Assembly (NCBI GenBank): GCA_000018565.1
Contig: CP000875.1
Location: 4,293,199 to 4,357,198 of the forward strand
Direction: 5' to 3'
DNA length: 64,000 nucleotides
Source: Herpetosiphon aurantiacus DSM 785
GTDB taxonomy: Bacteria > Chloroflexota > Chloroflexia > Chloroflexales > Herpetosiphonaceae
A model generated the notes under the pieces. The model saw only the letters and a program-made list of their open reading frames with translations. It did not search any database and was not told the DNA's origin. A program made the position numbers and the translations under genes. Below are positions 44,886 to 53,404 of this stretch, piece after piece (positions within the stretch are counted from its first letter, which is position 1; the number at the start of each line of letters is the position of its first letter).

Positions 44886-45272
44886 ATGCGAAAGGTGTTG
44901 AAAACCATTGTCATCAGCAGTCTATTAATCATGTTAGGAGCATGTGGTATGAATAGTAATCCAACCCCAATTACCAACCCAACCCTCCCTGAATATAATC
45001 AAACCAAACCTGATAGTTTTATTTTGAAGCGTAGTGTACCACCAAGTGAGTTTCAGGCAGGGGTTTGGTTGCATCTAAGCAGTTATCGGCGCGGCGAAAC
45101 ATCAGCAGTTATCGAAGTCCGCCCGCAACAATTTGAGGTTGTCGGTGAAAAACAAACGGTTTCGCTCAACCAACCACTGATGATCAACGGTCAGAAATAT
45201 ACTATTTTGGCGATGATGTTTCCTGAAGACCGTGGTGCTTGGCTCGAAATTGATTCGCAGCCCCAACCCTGA
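44886..45272 (+). CDS. Lipoprotein coupled to the WXG100-calpain gene
   Basis: A 128-residue protein of unknown family with a lipoprotein signal peptide (lipobox LGAC, Cys at residue 20). A Thr/Pro/Asn-rich spacer and a small beta-rich domain (FILKRSVPPSEFQAGVWLHL, then VIEVRPQQFEVVGE) follow. It starts five bases after the protease gene ends and has no obvious promoter of its own, so the two are almost certainly co-expressed. A protective (immunity or inhibitor) role against the protease at the cell surface is possible but rests only on the position. Confidence 0.72.
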   Translation: MRKVLKTIVISSLLIMLGACGMNSNPTPITNPTLPEYNQTKPDSFILKRSVPPSEFQAGVWLHLSSYRRGETSAVIEVRPQQFEVVGEKQTVSLNQPLMINGQKYTILAMMFPEDRGAWLEIDSQPQP

Positions 45273-45327
45273 AACGCGCTCAGTAGATAGAGGGTCGTAA
45301 TCCGTGAACCCACAAAATTGTGCCTTA

Positions 45328-45371
45328 TCCCTAACCCCTCGCACACTACGGCGGGCGAGGGGCATTCCAAG
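45328..45371. repeat. Family A fragment, copy 4
   Basis: CCCTAACCCCTCGCACACTA followed by CGGCGGGCGAGGGGCATTCC matches the left half of other family A copies; the right half is missing. Confidence 0.75.
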
Positions 45372-45383
45372 CCTTAGGCAATC

Positions 45384-46367
45384 CTACTCAACCGTCGTTG
45401 GTTCAGTTTGAGCAATAAACGGCAATTCAACCACGGTAGCCTGCTGCTCACCAATAGTCAATTCGCTACCAAGCTCGTGGCCAGTGCGCACATAGCCCAA
45501 ACCAATGTACTGATTCAAGGCTGGCGACCATACCACGCTGGTCAAAGTACCAGCATCTTGGCCATTTTTAGTTAGCGTTGCGGGCACTTCAACTGCGCCG
45601 CTTAGGCCTAAACCTTGTAGCTTTTTGGCCAAACGACCACGGCTATCCATGCGGGCAATAATTTCTTGGCCGATATAACAACCTTTGTTGAAACTGACTG
45701 CATCCCACAAATTAGCTTCAAGCGGAATAAATTCCTCGTTGAGTTCATTCAGCGCCGGATAGCCAGCTTCAACTCGCAATGTGTGGTAGGTTGGGCGATC
45801 AAGCAAGGCGGCATTCGCATCATCGAAGGCTTCACACAAGGCATCGGCTGCCGCAAGATCGGCAAAAATCGCCCAGCCAGCGCCACGCATCGGGCGAATT
45901 CGCGCTAAACGCACCGGGCAGCCGTCGATTTCAGCGCTGAGGTGTTGCCATAAACCGACGTGCTCCAAGCTTTGGCTGGTCAAGCGTTCGAGCATTGCGG
46001 TGGCTTGGCTACCATACACCCGCATCTGATGGACGCTCTCGGTCACATCGCGTACTTTAAATTGGTCGCCATAAAACTTATTGCGGCCAAAATAGGTTGT
46101 TAATTGTGCCCCGCGATTGGCACTGGTAATCACCCAAATCGTATCATCATCAATTGCAAACACCGTAATTAAATCGATAATTCGCCCAATATTGGTGGTT
46201 AGCACGGTGATTTGGCCAGTGCCAAGCGCTAAATTGAGCACTGCATTGGTCGAGAGCCGATTGATCAAGACCAAACGATCGCGCCCAGTAATTTCGATAC
46301 AACCAGCCGACGAGCGATCAAGATAGACTGCATGCTCGCTGGCGGCCCGATAGGCTTGTTCATTCAT
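45384..46367 (-). CDS. ygfZ: YgfZ/CAF17-type folate-binding protein
   Basis: A 327-residue relative of the glycine cleavage T protein that aids iron-sulfur protein upkeep. The family signature KGCYIGQEIIARM is present near residue 230, preceded by IPLEANLWDAVSFN, and an N-terminal DRLVLINRLSTNAV. The ATG at 46367 lies nine bases after GAGGAGG; a TTG three codons upstream is a weaker choice. It follows the DsbA/FrnE gene by 15 bases and may share its transcript. Confidence 0.9.
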   Translation of the reverse strand: MNEQAYRAASEHAVYLDRSSAGCIEITGRDRLVLINRLSTNAVLNLALGTGQITVLTTNIGRIIDLITVFAIDDDTIWVITSANRGAQLTTYFGRNKFYGDQFKVRDVTESVHQMRVYGSQATAMLERLTSQSLEHVGLWQHLSAEIDGCPVRLARIRPMRGAGWAIFADLAAADALCEAFDDANAALLDRPTYHTLRVEAGYPALNELNEEFIPLEANLWDAVSFNKGCYIGQEIIARMDSRGRLAKKLQGLGLSGAVEVPATLTKNGQDAGTLTSVVWSPALNQYIGLGYVRTGHELGSELTIGEQQATVVELPFIAQTEPTTVE

Positions 46368-46382
46368 AATTAACAACCTCCT

Positions 46383-46988
46383 CTAGTTGCTGGCTGGTGG
46401 CTCGTTGGCTTGCTGCAACACATCAGCAAAGACTTCATAGGGTTGTGCGCCGACCACCAAGTAGCGCTTGGCAAATACACTCGCGGGCACGCCACTCAAA
46501 CGGAGTTGCTGGGCTAAAGCAATATCTTCCTCAACCGCAGCATCATACAGTGGATCAGCGAGAATGGCAGCGAGATTGCTAGCATCAAGCCCCACTACTT
46601 CGGCACAGGCAGCTAAAACCGCAGGCTGGCTAATATCTTGGGCCTGCAACCAGTAGGCCGAAAGCACGGCTTGGGCAAACGCATCGCCTTGGCCTTGTTG
46701 CTCAGCCCATTTGGCCGCTCGATGCGCCCAACGGCTATCAATACCAAACGGCCCTTGATTAATATCCACGCCATATTGGGTTTTGGCCATTGCCACCATC
46801 GCTGGCGTTTTCTCAGCGATAAACTGGCGATATTGCGCATCGGGTGGCGGCGAACCAAATGGCCGCAACTCAAAGGCATGCCAAGTTAATTGAATATCGT
46901 GAGTTTCAGCCAAGCGTTTGAGATTGGTTGAAACAAGAAAACAAAAGGGGCAAACAAAATCCGACCAGACATCGACACTAACCGACAT
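46383..46988 (-). CDS. DsbA/FrnE family oxidoreductase
   Basis: A 201-residue thioredoxin-fold protein with an inserted helical domain. The active site is CPFC at residues 13-16 within WSDFVCPFCF, and the cis-Pro loop reads LSGVPASVFAKRYLVVGAQP. No signal peptide is seen, so it acts in the cytoplasm, as FrnE-type disulfide oxidoreductases do, including some linked to oxidative stress. AAAGGATT precedes the ATG at 46988. It is upstream of the YgfZ-like gene. Confidence 0.92.
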   Translation of the reverse strand: MSVSVDVWSDFVCPFCFLVSTNLKRLAETHDIQLTWHAFELRPFGSPPPDAQYRQFIAEKTPAMVAMAKTQYGVDINQGPFGIDSRWAHRAAKWAEQQGQGDAFAQAVLSAYWLQAQDISQPAVLAACAEVVGLDASNLAAILADPLYDAAVEEDIALAQQLRLSGVPASVFAKRYLVVGAQPYEVFADVLQQANEPPASN

Positions 46989-47124
46989 GATCAAAATCCT
47001 TTCCGCGCAAGAACAACCGCCAAGCCCAAACAAGCTTGATTAACTGGCGGCCTTTTCAGTCTACCATGAGCCGCCGATTGTGGTAGACTAACCAAACACA
47101 TGAGCTATTAAAGGTATCTTGGGC

Positions 47125-48369
47125 ATGAAAATTCTTCACCTCGCAGATATTCACATTGGCATGGAAAATTATGGCCGAATCGATAGCACAACTGGCCTCA
47201 ACACCCGCTTGATCGATTATCTTGATCGGTTTGCCGAGGCTTTGCAGATTGGCATCGAGCATGATGTCGATTTGGTGCTGATTGCTGGCGATATTTACAA
47301 AAACCGCACGCCCAACCCAACCCATCAACGTGAATTTGCTCGTCGCCTGCGCAGTGTGCTCGATCGGGGCATTCCCGTATTTATGTTGGTTGGCAATCAC
47401 GATGTTTCAGCCGCCGCAGGCAAAGCTCATTCGGTCGAAATTTTCGATACCCTCGCCATCGATGGGGTAACAATTGCCGATCGGCTTGGGATTCATACGA
47501 TCGAAACTCGCGCCGGTAGCATTCAAATTGTGGCCGTGCCATGGATCAGCCGCCACGCCATTTTGACCAAAGATGATATTCGTGAGTTGCCATTTGCTGA
47601 ACTCGAAGCTGAATTATTGCGGCGGGTAGGGGCTTGGCTCGAACAAGTGCCCGAGCGGTTGCGCGGCGATTTACCAGCGATCTTGACCTTTCATGGCACT
47701 GTTTCCAATGCCACCTATGGCGCTGAACGCTCGGTCATGTTGGGCAATGATCTGATTCTGCCGCCATCACTTTTGGCCCAGCCAGGCATTCAATATGTCG
47801 CCTTGGGCCATATTCACCGCTATCAAGTGCTCAGCGAAAATCCCCCAATGATCTACCCTGGCTCGATTGAGCGCATCGATTTTAGCGAGGAATCTGAGCA
47901 AAAACAAGTGGTAATTGTTGAAATTGAAAATAATTGGGAAGATGCCAGCTATCAGCCAATTGCGGTGCATCCGCGCCCATTCGTCACGATCAAAGTTGAT
48001 GTAACTGGCAGCAGCGACCCCATGGAGCGGGTGGCCCAAGCGATTAGCAAGCGCGATTTAAATGGCGCGGTGGTGCGTTTGTTAATTAGCGCTACTGCTG
48101 AGCAACGCCCACAGCTTGATGAGACTGAACTGCGACGCTTGCTCGAGGCTGCCGAAACCCATGTGATCGCCAGCATTGCGATTGAGGCCCAACGCAGCGA
48201 ACGCACTCGCTATGCTGCGGTTGCCAGCGAATTGAATGAAGGATTAACTCCACGCCGCGCCCTCGAAATCTACCTTGAAAGCAGCAATATCAGCGCCACT
48301 CGCCGCGAACAGATGCTCAAAGCCGCCGATGACTTGATCAAAGCCGAACAAGCACGTGAGCAAGCATGA
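47125..48369 (+). CDS. sbcD: SbcD-type metallophosphoesterase nuclease
   Basis: A 414-residue nuclease subunit resembling SbcD/Mre11, which with SbcC processes hairpin and double-strand DNA ends. The five phosphoesterase motifs appear in order: LADIHIG, LIAGDIYKNR, LVGNHDVS, LTFHGTVS and ALGHIHRYQ, then YPGSIERIDFSEE. The ATG at 47125 follows AAAGG. The partner ATPase gene sbcC, normally next to sbcD, is not present; intergenic repeats and a convergent flavoprotein gene follow instead. Confidence 0.92.
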   Translation: MKILHLADIHIGMENYGRIDSTTGLNTRLIDYLDRFAEALQIGIEHDVDLVLIAGDIYKNRTPNPTHQREFARRLRSVLDRGIPVFMLVGNHDVSAAAGKAHSVEIFDTLAIDGVTIADRLGIHTIETRAGSIQIVAVPWISRHAILTKDDIRELPFAELEAELLRRVGAWLEQVPERLRGDLPAILTFHGTVSNATYGAERSVMLGNDLILPPSLLAQPGIQYVALGHIHRYQVLSENPPMIYPGSIERIDFSEESEQKQVVIVEIENNWEDASYQPIAVHPRPFVTIKVDVTGSSDPMERVAQAISKRDLNGAVVRLLISATAEQRPQLDETELRRLLEAAETHVIASIAIEAQRSERTRYAAVASELNEGLTPRRALEIYLESSNISATRREQMLKAADDLIKAEQAREQA

Positions 48370-48471
48370 AAGGCAAAAGTCAGAAGGCAAAAATCAAAAA
48401 GAGTAAGTGAGCGAGGGGCATTCCAACGTTCATGATTGATACGGTGGTTCCCCCTCGCCTCGCGTGCAGGA

Positions 48472-48482
48472 GAGGGGGTTAG
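48472..48482. repeat. Left target duplication of the MITE
   Basis: GAGGGGGTTAG, repeated exactly at 48661-48671 on the other side of the element. Confidence 0.85.
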
Positions 48483-48660
48483 CTTCCAAGGGTAGGTTGC
48501 TGCGACGAACCACGGATAGGCTGGTTCATCGATGGATGGATGCCAGCCCTGATTGCCATTGAGGGGGTGCAGGGGGATTAAAGCCCCCTGCGTCTCCCGC
48601 CTTGAGGCGGGACGGAAGGGTGGTGATTCACAATGATTGTTGAAAACCTACCCTTGAAAG
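48483..48660. mobile_element. 178-bp MITE-like element
   Basis: The element starts CTTCCAAGGGTAGGTT and ends AACCTACCCTTGAAAG, terminal inverted repeats matching at 15 of 16 bases. An 11-bp duplication GAGGGGGTTAG flanks it. It has no reading frame of note and contains the family B double hairpin in its middle. The terminal repeats differ from those of the IS at 23476-24786, so another transposase must have moved it. Confidence 0.85.
48561..48633. repeat. Double-hairpin repeat, family B copy 2
   Basis: This is the reverse complement of the copy at 4162-4230, with the same two palindromes (CCCGCCTTGAGGCGGG and GCAGGGGG/CCCCCTGC arms). Here it is internal to the MITE. Confidence 0.88.
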
Positions 48661-48671
48661 GAGGGGGTTAG
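48661..48671. repeat. Right target duplication of the MITE
   Basis: GAGGGGGTTAG, identical to the left flank at 48472-48482. Confidence 0.85.
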
Positions 48672-48738
48672 GAGGTGAGGAAAAAATCCAATCAACAGTC
48701 AAAAGCTTCACTTCATTGCCTTTGTGGCCCAAACCCAA

Positions 48739-50469
48739 CTATTCAACCAAACGTCCAGCCATACTATATTCTTGATAATTGAAGGCCGCTTGCACTTGCT
48801 CGCTGGCAGTGGGAATTAATTGGGTATCCAGTTGCAGCCGCAAGCGTTCGTGTTCATCACGATAGGGCTTAATCACGATTGTGCGCTGCCAGAGCGGATC
48901 AGTCGCGGGGTAATCGCTACGTTGATGCGCACCACGGCTTTCGGGGCGCATCAAGGCCGCTAAAATTGTGGCTTCTGCAGTCAATAACATCGATTGTAAA
49001 TCTAAAGTTGCAGCGATATCGGCTGTGCCAACCGAGTGTTGTTGAGCTTGAAAGCGCAGCGTATGCAGTTGATCAAGGCTGGCTTCGAGCGTTTGTTCGT
49101 TGCGTACCACGCCAGCGCCATGCCAAACCAGCTGTTGCAATTGGTCGATTAAGCTGCGTTGGACGGCTCCTGATTGTTGGCTGGCCCAAGCCAAACGCTC
49201 AGCGGCGGCTTGCATTTGGGTTTCATGCAGGCTTTGTTCGCTGTGTTGGCGCACATATTCGCCAGCATGCTGGCCAGCAATCCGCCCAAACACCAGAATT
49301 TCGGCCAAACTATTGCCACCTAGCCGATTGGCCCCGTGCACGCCAGCCGTAACCTCGCCTGCCGCATATAACCCAGCCACATTGGTGGCATGGCTGAAGG
49401 GATCGACCTGCAAGCCACCCATCGAATAATGGGCAGTTGGCGCAATTTGCATGGCTTCGCGAGTAATATCCACCCCAACCGCCTGAAATTGCTCAACCAT
49501 GCGTGGCAAGCGCTCGTGGATTAAGCTTGCTGGAATATGACTAATATCGAGCCAAACCCCGCCATGCTCAGTACCACGGCCTTCAATAATTTCGGTGTAA
49601 TTGGCTAAAGCCACCCGATCACGGGTCGATAATTCCATGCGTTCAGGGTCGTAGTGCTGCATAAAACGTTCACCATGGCGATTGTACAGTCGCCCGCCCT
49701 CGCCACGCACCGCTTCAGTCACCAAGGTTCCAGCCAATTCATGCGGGAAGATCATGCCCGATGGGTGGAATTGCACCAGCTCCATATCGGCCAAGTATGC
49801 ACCGACTTGCAAGCCCAAGGCCATACCATCGCCAGTATTTTCGCGCCGCCGCGACGAGGAACGCTGATAGCTATGAATATGGCCGCCCGTCGCCAAAATC
49901 ACGGCTTTGCTTTCGATCACAAACTCACGTTGATCGGCTAGCCAAAAGCCGTATGCGCCATTGACCCGATTGCCAGTATGCAGCAAATCGCTGATATAGG
50001 CGCGTTCGAGAATCGGAATTTGGCGGCGCTCAACTTCACGGATCAAGGCTTTGATAATTTCAAGCCCAGTGTAATCACCGACAAAACAGGTGCGGCGATA
50101 GCGATGCGCCCCAAAATAGCGCTGATCGATCAATCCTGAACTAGTTCGGGCAAAGGGCATGCCCCAAGCCTCAAGTTCAGCAATCGCTTTGGGGGCTTGT
50201 TGACAGAGCAATTCGACCATGCGCGGGTCGCCCAGCATGCGACCTTCTTGCAAGGTGTCGGCGGCGTGAATCGCCCAAGTATCGTCAACATCGACCGTCG
50301 CTAGGGCTGCGTTGATGCCGCCAGCCGCCAACACCGTATGCGCATCGGTCTTAGGACGTTTGCCCACCAACAAGACCTGCAAGCCTTGATCATGCAGTTC
50401 GATCGCTGCGCGTAAGCCTGCCCCACCTGTGCCAATCACCAAAACATCAGTTGTATAACGCTGCCGCAT
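48739..50469 (-). CDS. FAD flavoprotein of the SdhA/FrdA/NadB family
   Basis: A 576-residue FAD enzyme that oxidises succinate or L-aspartate, or reduces fumarate. VLVIGTGGAGLRAAIEL binds FAD near the N terminus. HRYRRTCFVGDYTG, ELVQFHPSGM, LVTEAVRGEGGRLYNRHGERFM and the HGANRLGGNSLAE motif near the C terminus complete the pattern. No iron-sulfur or membrane subunit genes lie nearby, which leaves both L-aspartate oxidase and a stand-alone SdhA-type subunit open. The ATG at 50469 has GAGG seven bases upstream. A LysR gene is divergent from it. Confidence 0.85.
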   Translation of the reverse strand: MRQRYTTDVLVIGTGGAGLRAAIELHDQGLQVLLVGKRPKTDAHTVLAAGGINAALATVDVDDTWAIHAADTLQEGRMLGDPRMVELLCQQAPKAIAELEAWGMPFARTSSGLIDQRYFGAHRYRRTCFVGDYTGLEIIKALIREVERRQIPILERAYISDLLHTGNRVNGAYGFWLADQREFVIESKAVILATGGHIHSYQRSSSRRRENTGDGMALGLQVGAYLADMELVQFHPSGMIFPHELAGTLVTEAVRGEGGRLYNRHGERFMQHYDPERMELSTRDRVALANYTEIIEGRGTEHGGVWLDISHIPASLIHERLPRMVEQFQAVGVDITREAMQIAPTAHYSMGGLQVDPFSHATNVAGLYAAGEVTAGVHGANRLGGNSLAEILVFGRIAGQHAGEYVRQHSEQSLHETQMQAAAERLAWASQQSGAVQRSLIDQLQQLVWHGAGVVRNEQTLEASLDQLHTLRFQAQQHSVGTADIAATLDLQSMLLTAEATILAALMRPESRGAHQRSDYPATDPLWQRTIVIKPYRDEHERLRLQLDTQLIPTASEQVQAAFNYQEYSMAGRLVE

Positions 50470-50549
50470 AGCATACCTCGTTGTGTAGCGTGAAGCCTTG
50501 GCCCAATCAATCAACTATTGCCCCGTATTGCGCCAAGGCGATTTTGTTG

Positions 50550-50574
50550 TTGTTAAACACTCTACCGTTAACAA
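50550..50574. promoter_or_regulatory. Candidate LysR operator
   Basis: TTGTTAA and TTAACAA form a perfect 7-bp inverted pair with 11 bases between them, close to the T-N11-A layout of LysR sites. It lies between the divergent flavoprotein and LysR genes. Confidence 0.55.
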
Positions 50575-50643
50575 ATCGCTACGTCTAAGATATGATTGCT
50601 CTAGGAATCATAGCCTTGGGCTATCAATTATCAAGGAGCAACC

Positions 50644-51540
50644 ATGGAATTAAGCCAATTGCGCTATTTTGAGGCGGTGGCTCGCTTGGGCAATGTGACG
50701 AAGGCCGCCCACGAACAACACATCGCCCAACCATCGCTAAGCAAAGCCTTACGAGCGCTTGAGCAAGAATTAGGGGTACATTTGTTTGATCGGGTTGGCC
50801 GAGGGGTTGAATTAAGCGATGCTGGCAAATTATTGTTGCCCTATGCGCGACGCGTCTTGGCCGAACTTCAAGCAGCCCGCCATGCCTTACAATCTCGTGC
50901 TGATCTGACGGTGGGCCATGTCTCGTTGGGAGTTACGCCAACCGTGGGCACGCGGCTCATTCCCCAAGCCTTGGCCGCTTTCAATCGGCGCTATCGCGGG
51001 ATTCAGCTTGAATTGCACGAGGCCGGAGCCAGCGAGTTGGTCGAATTGCTCAATGCTGGGGTGGTCGATTTGGCGATTGTTTCGGCCTTGGTGCATGGAG
51101 TTGAATCAACAACCTTGATGAGCGAGCCGTTGGTGGTGGCGGTTGGTTTACAACATCGTTTTGCCCAACGCCAGAGCATTGCCGCCAACGAGCTACGTGA
51201 TGAGGGCTTTATTTTGTTTCCGCAGGGCTACGAGCTGCGCAATTATACCTTGCAACTTTGCGAGCAAGCAGGCTTCGCCCCGCGAATTGTGCTCGATGGC
51301 GGCGAGATGGATACGGTGGTGAGTTTGGTTGCCGCAGGCTTGGGCGTGGCGGTTGTGCCTCAATTAGCCATCGATCAGCGCATGGGCTTGCATGCCTTGA
51401 TGATCGACGCTGGCGGATTGCAACGCACCTTGCGGCTGATCCGCCATAGTCAACGCCAACCCTCGCCTGCTGCCGCCGCCCTACATCGGGTGCTGCACGA
51501 ATGGGTCAGCCAACATTATCCCAGTGCTTCAGCAAATTGA
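50644..51540 (+). CDS. LysR-type transcriptional regulator
   Basis: A 298-residue regulator with an N-terminal winged helix (MELSQLRYFEAVARLGNVTKAAHEQHIAQPSLSK, shown in parts: ELSQLRYFEAVA and AQPSLSKALRALEQELG) and a co-inducer domain from about residue 90 (VGHVSLGVTPTVG). AAGGAG lies six bases before the ATG. It is divergent from the flavoprotein gene, which is its most likely target. Its 3' end overlaps the convergent DUF6915-like gene by 25 bases. Confidence 0.94.
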   Translation: MELSQLRYFEAVARLGNVTKAAHEQHIAQPSLSKALRALEQELGVHLFDRVGRGVELSDAGKLLLPYARRVLAELQAARHALQSRADLTVGHVSLGVTPTVGTRLIPQALAAFNRRYRGIQLELHEAGASELVELLNAGVVDLAIVSALVHGVESTTLMSEPLVVAVGLQHRFAQRQSIAANELRDEGFILFPQGYELRNYTLQLCEQAGFAPRIVLDGGEMDTVVSLVAAGLGVAVVPQLAIDQRMGLHALMIDAGGLQRTLRLIRHSQRQPSPAAAALHRVLHEWVSQHYPSASAN

Positions 51541-52193
51541 CGTGAAAGCGCTTTGGCTCCTTGACTCATCCATGGCTTGACTGGAGTGAATTTTAATATT
51601 TCCAACGGTGCAGGAATATAGCCGCCGCACATTCGGTTGATGATCGCCTCGGCAATAATGCGCGTCGGAATTTGCTTGGCATCGGATGGACGTTGCCAAA
51701 CGATTCCCAAGGTTTGTTCGCATAAAAACGCGGCGAATGTATTCAACACCAACAGTTTATAGCGCGGATCATCGCCATAGCGCTGTGGCCGATTGAACCA
51801 GGTTTCAAAGCTATGGTAATCGGCTTGGTTGCCGACAAAGCGTTCGACACACATTGCAGCAATTGCTGTGCTTGGGCGCAGCCAAGCAGGCGTGGTTGTG
51901 TGGTCAAACCATTGTTCAAGGCTTGGCACAGTGCCAGCAAAATCTTCTTGAATATGCTGGATGGCGATCAGCTCAGTTGGCACGGTTTGGTGATCGGAAG
52001 GGCGTTGCCAAAGCTCGCCAAAAATTTCCAAGCACAATTCGATGCCATAGGGCTGATGCAGCAGCATACGATGGCGTGGGTCGATACAATAACTTTTGCT
52101 GCTATCAAACCAATGTTCAATCGGCCAATAATCTTGCCACACACCACCCCAACGTTGGGCCGCACTGCGAGCGTGATAATAGGGATGCGACAT
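51516..52193 (-). CDS. DUF6915-like protein with internal duplication
   Basis: A 225-residue protein starting MSHPYYHARSAAQRWGG, similar to small proteins of the DUF6915 kind. It contains two related halves. In the first, IEHWFDSSKSYCIDPRHRML is followed by LWQRPSDHQTVPTELIA; in the second, FETWFNRPQRYGDDPRYKLL is followed by VWQRPSDAKQIPTRIIA. His and Asp residues (DPRH) recur in the first half only. The ATG at 52193 shares its A with the stop of the upstream TPR-like gene. No function is known. Confidence 0.72.
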   Translation of the reverse strand: MSHPYYHARSAAQRWGGVWQDYWPIEHWFDSSKSYCIDPRHRMLLHQPYGIELCLEIFGELWQRPSDHQTVPTELIAIQHIQEDFAGTVPSLEQWFDHTTTPAWLRPSTAIAAMCVERFVGNQADYHSFETWFNRPQRYGDDPRYKLLVLNTFAAFLCEQTLGIVWQRPSDAKQIPTRIIAEAIINRMCGGYIPAPLEILKFTPVKPWMSQGAKALSRQFAEALG

Positions 52194-53269
52194 CAATACC
52201 TTCGTTTCTGCCCATTCCAACGCGCTAAATCGACAGTTTGGCGTTGTACTTCTGGCAAATACATCATATACAATTCGGGGTCAGTAGGATGCTGAACGAC
52301 CAAATACGTCTCATTAATCGAGCCGTCTGCTTCCATTTCCTCAAAATCATAGCTTGTCCAAAGCTCGCCCATATACTGCACCACCGCCTTCGCCACTTCA
52401 AGCCGATAAATTCCAAATTGTTGATTGGGGTCTATATGAACACCCCAATCAACATTCATAATGTCCCAAACCATACGCTCTAATTCTTGGTTGACAAAGC
52501 CTGTGCCGAACGATGTAGTCGTGCCATCGGCGAGGGTATAGTTGCGATAGCCAATATCAGCCTCATCGTCATTGTTGTAAATTGCCCATTCGAGTGCAAC
52601 AATCTGCTCGGCTTGCAATAGCTCAAGCAAACGTTGGGCTGGGCTAACGGTTGCTTGAATCAAGGCGGCATCGATGCTCAGCGGTGGGTCGAGGAGCTGA
52701 CAACTAAGCTCATACAAATCCCACAGATTTAGCGGCAGATTGCTCCATGGCTCAAGCCGCTCCTCGCGAATGGCCTCAGCGAGGCGTTGGGCCACAGCCA
52801 AAGCTTGGCTGGCATTGCGATTTAAGCGGGCTTCAGCCAATTGCGCTAAGATTTTGGCTAATGCGATCGTTTGCAGCGAAGCTTCATGGTGGTAGCGCTT
52901 GATACATTCGCGATCATCGCCCAGCCAAAATAGCGCTTGAAAGTAGGCCCATTGATAGGTTGCTTGCGCCCATTGGCCTGAGCCAGCAGGTTTGGTTGGC
53001 AGCTGGCGAAAACAAGCCTGCAGCGCCGCTTGGTCGCCAGCCATCCGATAGAAATTTAAGCTAGCAATTTGAAACTCCATCGGGATAGCTTGCTGGGCTG
53101 CCGCTTGCTGCAAATAGGTTGAGGCCAGTGGATCACGCAAATAGTAGGCACAACGAGCGAGTTTAACCCATTCATAGGCTCGTAGTGTATCGAGGCCTTT
53201 GGCTTGTACATCGCGAAACGCATTCAGCAAACTTTGGCGGTGGAGTTGCAAGGTGGGGAATTCAGCCAC
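52193..53269 (-). CDS. TPR-like protein of unknown function
   Basis: I do not recognise this 358-residue protein. The first 200 residues are helical with TPR-like spacing (WVKLARCAYYLRDPLASTYL, QWAYFQALFWLGDDRECIKR). The C-terminal 150 residues look alpha/beta, with YNNDDEADIGYRNYTLADG and MNVDWGVHIDPNQQFGIYRL. No membrane segment or signal peptide is seen. The start is a GTG at 53269 with a weak GCGAGAG upstream. It is translationally coupled to the DUF6915-like gene. Confidence 0.65.
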   Translation of the reverse strand: MAEFPTLQLHRQSLLNAFRDVQAKGLDTLRAYEWVKLARCAYYLRDPLASTYLQQAAAQQAIPMEFQIASLNFYRMAGDQAALQACFRQLPTKPAGSGQWAQATYQWAYFQALFWLGDDRECIKRYHHEASLQTIALAKILAQLAEARLNRNASQALAVAQRLAEAIREERLEPWSNLPLNLWDLYELSCQLLDPPLSIDAALIQATVSPAQRLLELLQAEQIVALEWAIYNNDDEADIGYRNYTLADGTTTSFGTGFVNQELERMVWDIMNVDWGVHIDPNQQFGIYRLEVAKAVVQYMGELWTSYDFEEMEADGSINETYLVVQHPTDPELYMMYLPEVQRQTVDLARWNGQKRRY

Positions 53270-53360
53270 AATTCGATACTCTCGCTAGATCAATCGTTCT
53301 AGCTATAGCAAGAGCTTGTGTCAACCGCTGTCACATATACCAAAAAGATACGATTTGTAT

Positions 53361-53391
53361 TGTGCGGCACTGCCCAAGACAGTGCCGCACA
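53361..53391 (-). terminator. Hairpin after the arylsulfotransferase gene
   Basis: GTGCGGCACTG and CAGTGCCGCAC form a perfect 11-bp stem with a seven-base loop. The T run on the minus strand is poor (AATAC), so it may be a terminator or an mRNA stability element. Confidence 0.6.
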
Positions 53392-53404
53392 GCGATTCAA
53401 ACAG

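Larger units (their letters stand above)
48408..48680. repeat. Family A palindrome copy 5, split by a MITE
   Basis: GAGCGAGGGGCATTCC through CGCCTCGCGTGCAGGAGAGG matches the inner and right part of family A; the continuation GGGGTTAGGAGGTGAGG is found again after the MITE. The outer left arm is missing. Confidence 0.8.
48370..48738. other. Repeat-filled intergenic region after sbcD
   Basis: This stretch holds short GGCAAAAGTCAGAAGGCAAA-type repeats (48370-48400), a truncated family A palindrome, and a 178-bp MITE inserted into it. No gene is visible. Confidence 0.85.
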
